Shown: positions 10,501-20,427 of the stretch, in pieces | How positions within the stretch are numbered: the stretch's first letter is position 1 | How the letters are laid out: each line of letters begins with the position of its first letter | Program-made: the position numbers and the translations under genes | Origin: Rhodosporidiobolus odoratus | Lineage: Eukaryota; Basidiomycota; Microbotryomycetes; Sporidiobolales; Sporidiobolaceae | Length of the DNA: 64,000 nt | Direction: 5' to 3' | Assembly: GCA_034387635.1 (NCBI GenBank) | Contig: JAOANU010000029.1 | Coordinates: 62,001-126,000, forward strand | The notes under the pieces: generated by a model | What the model was told of the DNA's origin: nothing | Seen by the model: only the letters and a program-made list of their open reading frames with translations | Database searches by the model: none

Positions 10501-12277
10501 CGATGTCGAGTTCCGCAAAGAGTGCGTGCTATGACCCCATCCCGTTGTTCGACCTGCGCTGACCGCTGTCTACCTTCGCTTTTGCCCATCTGCGCTCACC
10601 CTTCGCGCCGTGTCACCGATTTGACAGGGTCGTCAAGCACTACGTCGAGGGTCTCTGCTGGGTGCTCGAGTACTACTACCAGGGCACGCCGTCCTGGCAG
10701 TGGTACTACCCGTACCACTTCTCGCCGTTTGCCAGCGACTTTGTCGAACTCGCCAAGCTTGACATCAAGTTTGACAAGGGTCAGCCGTTCAAGCCGTACG
10801 AGCAGTTGATGGGTGTCTTCCCTGCTGCGAGGTGCGTTTCCTTTCTTACCACGATTCGAATGTGGTGCTGAATCGTCTTCTACTCGCAGTCGCATCCACC
10901 TCCCTGAACCTTTCCAGCAGCTCATGATCCAGGAAGATTCTCCCATTCTCGACTTCTACCCCGAAGAATTTCACATCGACATGAACGGCAAGAAGATGCT
11001 CTGGCAAGGTGTCGCCCTCCTTCCCTTCATCGACCAGACTCGCCTGCTTGATGCGATGGCGACCAAGTACCCTCAGTTAACGGACTACGAAAACTCGAGG
11101 AACTCGATGGGCAAAGACGTCATGCTCGTGGGAAACAAGCACCCGTTGTATGACTATCTCGAAGGATTGTATGGCAAGAAAAAGGTCAAAGACGTACGTC
11201 TTCCTCCGCGGCGGTTCTCCTTTTTGTCTGGATCTGACGCGTTCGGCACGTGTAGCACATCCCCATCGACACCAAGCGTAGCAAGGGCATCTCCGGTTCC
11301 GTCATTCCCGACGAGGACAACGTCCCCAGCGCAACCTTCGACTCCCCCCTCCCTTCCATGCCCGACATTGTCAACGACGAGTCCATCTCTGCCGGTTTCG
11401 CCTTCCCCCCTCAGACCACTCCTCACCGCTCCGTTCTTCTCCCCGGCGTCAAGCTCGAACGTGCCGTCTTGACGCCCTACGACAAGGACCAAGTCCGTCG
11501 AGGTGGAGGTGAGCGTGTCGAATCAAACGGCTTCCACGCTATGAACTCTAGAGGTGGAGGACCGGGCTTCGCCAAGCTCGATCGGGGAGGTCGAGGTGGC
11601 GGTGGTGGAGGTTATGGGGGGACACCTCAGGGCGGCAGGAGCTACGGTGGCGGGCCACCAGGTCGGGATTCACCCGGAGGATCTTATGGGTATGGGTCGC
11701 AGGGTGGGTACTCGGGTGGCGGTGGAGGGGCGCCTTCTTATGGTGCAGGCGGCGCCGGTGGGTACGGGTATGGAGGCGGCGGGGGTGGCGGTGGCGGCTG
11801 TACGTTTCATTCGTCTGTATCTGGTGACAGGAAGAGGCTGACAAGTCCATCATTGTGACAGACGGCGGCCCCCCTGCTCCGTCGTATGGTCAGGGCTACG
11901 GAGGATACGGAGGCGGTGGTTGTTCGTCTTTCCACACGCGTGGTTCCTGTTCGCAATAGGGAGACTGACCTTTCCCTGATCTGACAGACGGCGGCGGCGC
12001 ACCTGCTGCATCTTACGGCCAAGCACCCGGCGGCTACATCCCGCCACCATCAGGGTACCTACAGCCCCCTCTTCCCGGCGGCTACCGACCTCCGCCGGCA
12101 CCCGCCTACGGTGGCTACGCACCTCCTGCTCCTCAGCCTGGACCCGGTGGTGTTCGTTATCCTTCTCAGCAACCACCTTCGTACGGGGGCTACGGCGGCT
12201 ACGGTGGACAAGGCGGACAAGGTGGAAGTGGATATGGTGGCTACGGCGGTCAAGGAGGAGGTGGACGAAGATACTAG
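7581..12277 (+). CDS. RAT1: Nuclear 5'-3' exoribonuclease RAT1 (XRN2)
   Basis: Thirteen exons: 7581-7588, 7658-7769, 8187-8288, 8352-8720, 8784-9051, 9106-9492, 9572-10373, 10441-10521, 10628-10831, 10890-11193, 11256-11799, 11862-11921, 11988-12277; 1176 residues. The N-terminus [11 protein letters not shown] and [17 protein letters not shown] are the XRN signature. A CCHC knuckle ([14 protein letters not shown], about residues 271-284) marks the nuclear XRN2/RAT1 branch. Metal-binding motifs [10 protein letters not shown] and [11 protein letters not shown] are present, as is [20 protein letters not shown]. The C-terminus is a Gly/Tyr-rich tail. RAT1 degrades uncapped nuclear RNA, trims 5.8S/25S 5' ends and helps terminate Pol II. 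Exon 1 carries only eight coding bases. Intron 2 (7770-8186) is a 417 bp introner-like element; [14 protein letters not shown] joins across it as in other RAT1 proteins. Confidence 0.96.
7770..8186 (+). mobile_element. Introner-like element in RAT1 intron 2
   Basis: A 417 bp intron that begins GTGGGTGCC and ends GATCCTACAG, with a TACTGAC branch site about 25 bp before the acceptor. About 37-42 bp inside the donor it shares CCCTTGCTGCTACCGAGCG with the SAD1 element. Its middle (GCTGCGTCAAAGGTGCAGCGG and CCGCCGGGAGGCGGG) matches the RRP5 element. It carries two runs of 25 bp units of the type TGGCGCCTGCGGCACTATCGGACTC, four at about 7925-8025 and three more diverged at about 8077-8132. All other introns in this gene are under about 110 bp. 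The sense orientation and match starting at the donor suggest an element that supplies its own splice site. Confidence 0.75.
7925..8025 (+). repeat. 25 bp tandem units inside the RAT1 element
   Basis: Four consecutive units of about 25 bp start at GGCGCC or CGCGCC and continue TGCGGCA; the second half alternates between TATACCCTCTC and TATCGGACTC types. GGCGCC is a palindrome, so each unit carries a small self-complementary core. A second set of three weaker units follows at about 8077-8132. Confidence 0.8.
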
Positions 12278-12857
12278 ATCGAGTGCTTTGTCATCAGAGT
12301 AAGCTACTGCGTGTCTCTCTCCCTCCTGTACACCCTTTCCTCTCAATCTCACTCGTTCACGCTTTGTATTCTGTCATCCATCGTCTTCCATGCGCCCCCC
12401 CCCTTTCGCGTTCGACGCATTACACAAAAATGGTTATCTGTAGCCTCCTCCGGAGTCGGCGGCTTATTGTACCTCGTTCCTCGCGCTGCACGCTTGTCAC
12501 CCGGTCTTCTGCCCCGCAAGTACACTGCATCTGGAGACTGTAGAATCGCGAGACATGACATTGCGAGCATACCGCGAATCGCGCGAATCACTAATCACTT
12601 CTCGTCGCCGCGAACTTCAAGTCTAGCCGTCGACTCGCCCAGCAGAGCTCGTGAAGGTCTCCTGACCGCATCTCATACCTCTTTCTCGGTCGATCGAGCA
12701 CGCTTCGCAATCCGCGCGGCCCATTCGCGGTTCTTTCGTCGAGGACATTTGACGCGTCAATCTCGCCAAGTAAGTCTCGTTCTGGCTTGTCTGCTGCGGC
12801 GTGAAGCTCACTGACACTATCGCAGACAGTAGGACTTCCAACTCGCGTCACGCATCG
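12278..12857. other. Intergenic RAT1 3' region and promoter of the F-box-like gene
   Basis: About 580 bp hold the RAT1 3' untranslated region and the 5' region of the next gene. Pyrimidine-rich runs are visible; no separate gene or repeat was recognised. Confidence 0.5.
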
Positions 12858-14099
12858 ATGGTCGTCCCCACTCTTCCGTTCGAACTCGTTCACCTCATCC
12901 TCACAGAACTTCGTCTGTCCTGCGGCAGCATCAAGGACCGACAGCAGAACGGTACCGCTGTCTCTCACGTCTGCAAAAGATGGCATCCCCTCGGGACGGC
13001 CATAGTGTGGCATCGCGTCGTCGTTTCTACTCCGGACGACGAAGCAAAACTCTCGGCGCACCTTCAGCGGTACCCTCAATTGGCACTCCACGTCCGCACC
13101 ATCAAGATCGATAGCCCGGGTGATGACGACCTGCCACTTTTCCCGTCCGACGGAGACGGCCGTGTCGCAGAGTCGACGGCGTTCAAGATCATCTTTTCCC
13201 TCTGCACTTTCACTCGAGCCATCGAGTTCAAAGCCACCTGGATCAGCCTGGCGACCGTCTTCGAGAATCTCGCCACATCTGCCATCCTCCTCAAAATCAC
13301 CCGCCTGTCTATCCAGACCACAGATGGCCTCGAAAGTTTCCTCCGCAACTTTCCCCAATTCCGAAGTCTCGACAATCTCGTCTTCGAGTTTCGGGGCTGG
13401 TACGACCCCACAGATTTCTACTACCTCCCCGCGCCCGACACAGATACGACCAAATACCCTCGCCTCACCTCTCTCAACATGTCTCTCATTCACCCCGACC
13501 ACATCGTTCTCGATCGCTCTGCCTTTCTCCGACGCTTCTTCGACCGCTGCGAATTCTCTGATCTCTCTCATCTGACCATCACTCTCGCCGCCGCCGACTC
13601 TGCCATCTTGCAGCAGATCGCCACCTTCCCCTCCCTACACCTCTTCACCGTCATAGGCGTCCAAGATTCCTTATCCACCTTTCTCACCCGTACCGTATTC
13701 CCCCTTCTTCCCTCCTTCTCTTCAGACCTCCCCCAATTCTGCGTCCAGCCCCATTACACCTTGTTCAGCCGGCCCGTTTCTCGACGTCTCTCGTTCGACG
13801 AAGTCCAGATTGGCGCCGTGAAGTTCTTCAACTCGAACCGCAACAGTGAGATACTGAGATCCATTCAGATGGTGGGCATGCAGCTCGTCTTGGAGGATGG
13901 GACCGAGATGCCCCCGCTGCTCGAGTCGGTTGACACGGGTAAATTGAGGAAGTTGAACGTGCGCGGGCTGATGGCCGGAAGCTTCGAGGCTGAGTTGTCG
14001 GTGCAGGGTGCTATGCTCTTCTTGTATTGTCAGAAGGAGGAGGGCGAAGAGTCGCATTGGGTTAGAGTACCGCGCAACGTAGCCCCGACGGCGGAATGA
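12858..14099 (+). CDS. F-box-like/LRR-type protein
   Basis: A single-exon gene of 413 codons. The first ATG in frame (12858) is chosen because it directly precedes an F-box-like opening, LPFELVHLILTELRL, followed by SHVCKRWHPLGTAIVWHRVVV, the usual order of F-box helices. The rest has weak leucine-rich periodicity (for example LTSLNMSLIHPDHI, LSHLTITLAAADS) as in fungal F-box/LRR substrate receptors of SCF ubiquitin ligases. Substrate unknown. Related sequences occur at 36.3, 51.3, 52.9 and 63 kb, all more or less damaged; this is the most intact copy. Convergent with LSG1, 162 bp apart. Family-level call by motif; no orthologue recognised. Confidence 0.75.
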   Translation: MVVPTLPFELVHLILTELRLSCGSIKDRQQNGTAVSHVCKRWHPLGTAIVWHRVVVSTPDDEAKLSAHLQRYPQLALHVRTIKIDSPGDDDLPLFPSDGDGRVAESTAFKIIFSLCTFTRAIEFKATWISLATVFENLATSAILLKITRLSIQTTDGLESFLRNFPQFRSLDNLVFEFRGWYDPTDFYYLPAPDTDTTKYPRLTSLNMSLIHPDHIVLDRSAFLRRFFDRCEFSDLSHLTITLAAADSAILQQIATFPSLHLFTVIGVQDSLSTFLTRTVFPLLPSFSSDLPQFCVQPHYTLFSRPVSRRLSFDEVQIGAVKFFNSNRNSEILRSIQMVGMQLVLEDGTEMPPLLESVDTGKLRKLNVRGLMAGSFEAELSVQGAMLFLYCQKEEGEESHWVRVPRNVAPTAE

Positions 14100-14261
14100 G
14101 TCAAATCGTGGAAACACGAATCATTGATTCGTTCTTTCTTTCTCAGCAGTAAGGAAGGAGTCGCTCTTCCTGCTGTCCGCGGTCGATTGCGACAGAGTGT
14201 TGAGGGCAAACACGTGAAGTGGCATTCCTCCCAAACCCCCTCCTACTCAACCCCACCTCAC

Positions 14262-16918
14262 CTAATCATATCCTCGCCCACTCCTTTGCTTCTCCTTCTT
14301 CTTCTTAAAATGCTGCTTCTTCTCACTCCCCGCTGTCGAGCCCTCCTTCTTCGCCCTCGTTCCCAGAATCACCGCGGCCCCATGCGCGCTCGCCTGGAAG
14401 AAGTTGGAATCCAACGCCGAGGCCCTCGCCGATTGCTGAACCGCCCCACCCCCACGCAATGCCGATCCACCTTCACCCGCTCCAGGAGCGGTAGGTTGCG
14501 GAACGTAGTAATCACTCCCTTTACCAACCCTGGTGGTAGGGGCCATCTTTTTCCTGAGCTTGTTCTGCGCGCGCAGGAGTTCGAGGTCGCGCGTTTCGGC
14601 GTTGAAGACGTCGGAGGGAGTGCCGGGGGGTGGGTGGACGTAGAGGAGTTTGCCGTTTACAAAGTCTTTGAGGACGAGGCGGGAGGCGCGAGAGTGGTCC
14701 GGGTTTCCTTGACCACCGGTGAAGAAACCGCGGGCAACTGCACAGTCGAGAGGTCAGCAGATGCAGTGAAGTCAGGAACAGAGCAGCAACGGTTGAATAG
14801 AGAGCGGGAACGTACTGCACCAGGTGGTAAGGAATTCGGCCGCAGTCGGTATACCCGTTCCCCCCTCACTTTCCGGCAAGATATGAATCCTCAACCCATA
14901 AGTCCCCTCTAGCACCTCCTGAGGAATCCTCCTAACAACCAACTCGACCGGTCCAGTAAACTCCCTCAACTGATCGATCGGCAACACACCATTACAAACC
15001 AAATCGGCTTTGGTCGCGGCGAACTGAGGGAAGACGAGACCGGGACAGTCGCACAGGAGAACGTCGGGAGAAAGGCGAATGGTCTGGAAGTGCTTGGTTT
15101 TTCCCGGGGTGGAAGAGACGGACACTTTCTTTTCGCCGATGAGGGCGTTGATGGTTGACGATTTACCGACGTTGGGGTAACCGACTAATCCGACGACGAG
15201 CTTCTCGTTACCATGTCCGGCGGCGAGGGAGACTATGCGCACCAAGGGTGAACCGGGTCAGCGGAAGAGACAGGTGAGAGACCAGGAACATGTACGCACC
15301 CTTGGGCGCATGACTCAAGAACAGATCCTCCAACTCCAGCACGCTCAAGATCCTCGTCCGTTCACTCTCATCACTTCCCGGAACCGAAATCCCTGCTCCC
15401 CTCCTCATCTTCCTCGCCAACTCATCATCCGAATCCTCATCCTCGTCATCTTCATCCGAATCTTCGTCACGTCCAACCACACGCGGTCGTGCCGGCGTCG
15501 CCGCTATAGAAGCCTTCGTAGACTTGTTGAGCCCCTTAAGTTTGTTTCCAGATTTGGGCACCTTCATCCCAGGAACGAGGTCGCCTTCATCCGAGTCGTC
15601 CTCGGAGGAAAGTTCCTCGAGAGCGGCGAGTTCTTCCTGTCGTGCGCGTTCTTCCTGCAAAGCGATCCCGTTGGCAGCAGAGAAGAAGGCGTATTGAATC
15701 CCGTGCTTGTCAAAGTAGTCGGCCCATCCTTCTCTGCGCATCACCGTAACCGGAAATCAGCAAGAAAGGATGAGAGTCTGACAAGGAGCAGGGGGAGCAC
15801 GCACCGCTGCTTCTGCGTCAACAAGTCCGACTTGTTGATCAACAGCAAATTCTTCCTCTCCGGTTTCCCCTTGCCTTCTTCCTTCTCAACCTCGTCCTCG
15901 TTTATCTCCAACACATACTTCTCGAGATCCTCCGAGCGGAACGTGAGCGGATTACGGGCGTCGACGATTTGCACGATCAAATCGGACCGTTCGAGCGTGC
16001 GCCAAAGTTGACGCCAGACTTCGAGGTTGCGTTCAAAGGGAGTGAGGAGGAGAGACTTGTTGTCTTGCAAGCTGCAAGTGGCAAAGCCTCCGTGAGCGCA
16101 GTTCCAGATACGTAGGAGCGAAGGGAGAAAGGCGATGAGAACGTACTCAGCCAACCCTCGTCGCCATTCGAGAAAAGCATCCCTCTCCTGCCTCTCCAGA
16201 TCCACCGTCGTCATCTGCCTCGTCCAAGGTGGCCTACGAGGCACCTGCAGCCGACTCGAGTTCTCTAATTGCTTGTTGGCGAGCTCTTGTTCTTCTTGCG
16301 GGGTCAGAAGGTACGGGTTGTGAGAGGCGGCGTGAAGATTGGGATCCGAGACGACTTTGATATTTTGTCGTTCTGCGCGTGCGTGAAAGCGTGTCGCGGG
16401 GTCAGCAGGGCACCGGGCGAAGTGATGGGAAAGGATTATTGGCTAGAGTGGGAACGAACCGGCGGAAAAGTCGGTTTCGGCGAGTTGAGCGGTACTCAGG
16501 AACTCGTCGAGATCGTTCTCCTGAGTCACCGAGGACAGACCAGCCTGGATCTGGGACGAGTGCTGCCGGAAGGGAAATCCAAAGGTTGGTGAGCCAGTCA
16601 ATTCTCGTCAATTCGTAAGGGAGGAAGAATCCCGATGCCGCATCTCGTTGAATTGGAGGACTTGTAGTACGCGCATGAGAGACGTGTGAGAGAGGACTAG
16701 AACGTACCTGAGTAGGGTCTGCTAAGATCTTTGCCTCCTTTGCTCGCCTGTTGATGATGGCCCGTCCCAATCCCGACTTGTCCACCTTCTTCTTCTGGTA
16801 CCCGTTCTTGCGTTCAGGTCGACCGTTAGGCCTGCAGAGAGTACTTGGAAAAGGTCAGCGACTCCATTGTGGGTATACGACGGCGTCAGAGTGAGATTAT
16901 GTCGATGAGGACTTGCAT
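14262..16918 (-). CDS. LSG1: Large subunit GTPase LSG1
   Basis: Exons 16918-16917, 16831-16708, 16562-16460, 16372-16147, 16071-15805, 15733-15300, 15232-14816 and 14737-14262 give 682 residues. The circularly permuted GTPase is clear: the G4 motif NKSD (in LLLINKSDLLT) comes before the G1 motif GYPNVGKSS and the G3 motif DCPGL. TPFERNLEVWRQLWR, QIVDARNPL and 3' LLRAQNKLRKK are LSG1 landmarks. The protein is cytoplasmic and releases the export adaptor NMD3 from the 60S subunit. The start codon appears split: exon 1 ends AT and exon 2 starts G, with an intron using a GC donor (GCAAGT) and a CTGCAG acceptor. No other start fits the reading phase of exon 2 (PNGRPERKNG), which has an in-frame TGA just upstream. 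The acidic insert (residues near 290-380) is variable in the family. Confidence 0.94.
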
Positions 16919-19900
16919 TGTAAGCTCGACGACTAGTCAACAAGGGAGAGTGAAAACGGTATAAGTCGGCTTGCAGTAGCTTGTATAGTGTACTGGGCCT
17001 GTCTGTCGAACAATAAGCAGCAGTGGCTAAGTAAGCCGTGTGTTGTCTAATAGAGAGCGAGCTCGAGTGGAGCCTTGATTTCATCATTACACCTTAACTT
17101 GCTTGGTACATCCCACGGCGCAGCGAGCCATGCTTGCGCTGCTCAGCAGTCTCGAGCAACCGCCGGCGCAAGGAGTGGTGGTCGCAACACGTCCGACGCC
17201 GCGGACATCGCCAAGAATGCGACCCCTTTTCCGTCCTTCTCCTGCTTGCTTAACCCCTTGCTACCTCTGCGATCATCCCTGTTGCCACCCGCCGCGCAGC
17301 GAACCGCTTTGCTGCTCGTGATACATCCTATTTTGTACTCGACCCCCTCGCTTCTTTTCTTCCCCTCTCCCCTCTCCCCGCTCGCCCCTCCCGCCTTGAC
17401 GCACACGCGACCTCAATTCCACGCCGCGCTACTCTACATACCTCTCGTGACCCCTCGACGGCCCATCATGCCACCCACCTCCTTTCCCTCTCCACCTTCC
17501 TAGCCGACTTCTGCGGTGCAGTGCCTCCCGAGTACAGGAGCACCATGTCTGTCCATCTGTGTCCTTTGTTGCGCACTGGATTCTACTCATCTCCTCTTCA
17601 CAAATTTTTTGTTACACAGACTTCAAAGCAAGAGCAGATGCCAGCAGTCGCATGCGGCCTACCTATGCTTTTCCTTTCGGACTCTACCTCCAAGGTATTG
17701 TCTCTGTTTTGCGAGTGTGCTATCACAGGAACAGTCCAATGTACTGCAGAAAGTCCAGAGGTTCTTCTCTTTCCGTCATGTCCCTGTTAATATCTGACAT
17801 CATTGTGTTTGCCTGCAGGTGCTTGGTCTCATGGTACTGAGCCTTGTGTAGGCCAGCGACATGCGCAAGCAAGCCGGTGACATGCAGGACGACCCTGTGA
17901 CCAGGTTCCTATCTGCGGAGCTCTCCACCTTCCAAGAACAAGCATGGCAAACCTGTCTCAGAGCATTGCCCTCTCGTTACCTCTGTCAAGCACGGACCAC
18001 AAGTGATGGACAACATCCATGACCTCGCAGTTCCCACTTAAATAGTGGTGGATGACAAGAGTGGCCACAACTTTGTTATCCCAAAGTTGACACTTAAGAG
18101 TTTGCCCAAGAACTTATCTATGATTATATCTCGACGAGGGATTGATAGTAGCTGAGCAAGAGTGGCGTCTCTGTGTCTGTGTCAATGCAGTCAGGTGTTC
18201 GTGAACTTGTAAGGTGGCTGCATTTTTGTGGATTCGCAGCTTGGGGTCAACATGAGTGGAAGGAAGGGAATACGCTAAGGTCAGTTCTTTTGTGTGGACA
18301 TGGACACTATGAGAGTCTTCAAGGGGCCCCGAATCAGCCCATGAGAGTGAAGGAGAGGAGACAGGGAACGAGAAAGATGATACACCTTAGAGAATGCATG
18401 CCAGCTCCCGATCCGCCGACAGACCGGGAATTTGTTCAGCTCGGGGCAGGTGCGGCGTGACGGGAGTCAGCTCGGGGTTTGGCGGCCCGAAGCCCGATTT
18501 TTCTCGGGAATTGGCCCGGGGCTTTCGGGGAAACGGTAAGACAGGGTATTTTATCTCGCAATAAAGACTTTGCAAGGGATGGACCGAGCATGACATGTGC
18601 TATATTGAAAGTCCACTTGTTCCTTGTCCAGGTGTATGGCTAGTAACGGAAATAGGGAGTAATAGTAGGTTTTCTGGCCTTCTCAACCGGGAAGTCCAGC
18701 TGGTACTTCGTGCTCTCCAAGGGTTCTGTGTCCTTTGAGCCTGCGAGACTTGAACTGAGGTGCTCGGAGTGAGCTCAACAAAAAGCAGCTACTGTAAGGC
18801 CGGAGACCTTACCCGCGGAGACGGACAGGGGGGACGGAAGAAGTGATGTTGAGTGATGGGAGTTGGGAACGGACGACGGCTTCTGGTTCTCTCCTTACGC
18901 ATTTGCTAACGGATTGAACCAGGTAGCTTACTCTCTCTGTAGTTAGCCTTACGCATTCGCTAACGGATTGAACCAGCAATACACCTCGGTTCTCCTTAGC
19001 GGTTGCTCAGTGTTGGCCAAGAGATTCGCCTTCCAGCTACTCACAAAGTTGCTGTGCCAGCTAGACTCGGGTCGGGTGGAAAGAACAGCTTGTCGTCTCG
19101 AGAGTCAGCTCGGGCGTGGCAGCCCAATCTCCTGGCTTTTGTCGGGGATGCGCAAGCCGACGCCAAAGATCCCCAACTCTGATTGACTCTGATCAGATGC
19201 ATTCTCTACTCACAACGCTTTCTTGCCATCTTCCCTATCCCCTTGCGCATTGTGGACTACGCACAGCATCTGCAGCTGTTTTTATCGCGCCGGAATCATT
19301 CGGTCACTGCAGACCTCACCACTCAGCTGCAAATTGTCAAACTATATCCAAACTTCCGGTTGTGGCTCATCCGGTAGGTACCGGATGCTTGCTGTGCATG
19401 ACACCTGGTCATTGGATCATACACGCTGACGATGCATTTGCAGAGATGGGAGCGTGTCCACATTTGTCCTTGCTTGCGGGGTGGGGTGCTGCTTGGTTCC
19501 TTCTCCGAGCTGCGTGATTGTGCAGCTGCTCTTGCCTTCCTCGGAGGCACTTGCCTCAGAGCGCCACGCTTGCGCACCCTTCCTGTCAGCATTTCAGACT
19601 TGTCTACGCGCCTCACCACAATCTCTGCAAAGTTTCCCGTACGCGGAGCAGGCCTCCGGATGCACCTCTGTCCTCTTCGGTGACGCCCACAGGCTACCAA
19701 GAGAGGCCTGGTTTGTGACCGACGGGGTTGGCATGTGGACTCTGTTTTCCTGTTGGAGCAAGAGAAACGGCGAACGGCGCAGGCACGGCAACGGCAAAGG
19801 TGACGAAAATTGAAACCCTGCAGGGTAACAGCAATGTACAATGGGGGCGAAGTGTCCTGAAAAAAAGTGTTGCACGTCTTGATCAGCACACGGAAGTGAC

Positions 19901-20427
19901 TGAAGGACGAGCCAGTCAAAGTAAGAAAAAAATCAAGCCCCATTTCAGCTTTCAGCGGGTCAACTACAAAGCGTCCATCTCACCTCTGCTTTACTCTACA
20001 ACTTTCTGCCCCCCCGCATCGAAGTGCTTAGCAGCCATCCAGGTACCTTCCAAGCTCTGTCGGGTTGCTTGAGAATCGTCAGGCCAGCAGTTCTGCTTGA
20101 GAAGGTCACGAGCGCTTCGCATCGTTCGGCCAGTCGCGCTTACCAGAGCCGTGGATAAAAGCCTGAGAGGGCTGAGCCACCGACAGGGAGAAGTTCCTTA
20201 TGCCGCTCCCGCCGTCGACTTCAGTGCATTTGGCCGAGAGCCCTTGTTGAGCCCTAGGGTTGTGGCCACAGCCAGAGACAGCAAGCAATACGAGCAGGAA
20301 CCAGTCGAGCCATATCAGATGCGCTCTCATCGCCTTTCACGGCCAGCTGTCACAGCCACGGATGGACCTTTGCAGAAGGCTGCCGGTTCCGCCCGCGTAC
20401 TGACTGCTTGGATGCTACCTCCTCCTA
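16919..20427. other. 3.5 kb without a recognised gene
   Basis: Contains the LSG1 promoter and then low-GC sequence with scattered short frames that lack intron signals and family motifs. A 28-30 bp direct repeat is present at 18897-18978. A tRNA-like B-box stretch (minus strand, near 18757-18815) was examined and not accepted. Related GTCAGCTCGGG-type words recur near 18430-18530 and 19090-19130. Probably intergenic DNA with old repeats. Confidence 0.45.
18897..18978. repeat. Short direct repeat pair
   Basis: CCTTACGCATTTGCTAACGG plus ATTGAACCAG occurs at about 18897-18925 and again, with one mismatch (TTT to TTC), at about 18949-18977. The gap of about 23 bp contains TTACTCTCTCTGTAG. Function unknown. 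Confidence 0.8.

Noticed and set aside
18757..18815. tRNA-like sequence on the minus strand with a GTTCAAGTC B-box
   Set aside because: The T-stem has at least two mismatches and no anticodon stem or acceptor stem could be paired, even allowing an intron.
19323..19943. 206-codon minus-strand open frame
   Set aside because: Composition is Arg/Ser/Cys-rich in the way of a chance frame in GC-rich DNA; no motif and no splice-supported neighbour.
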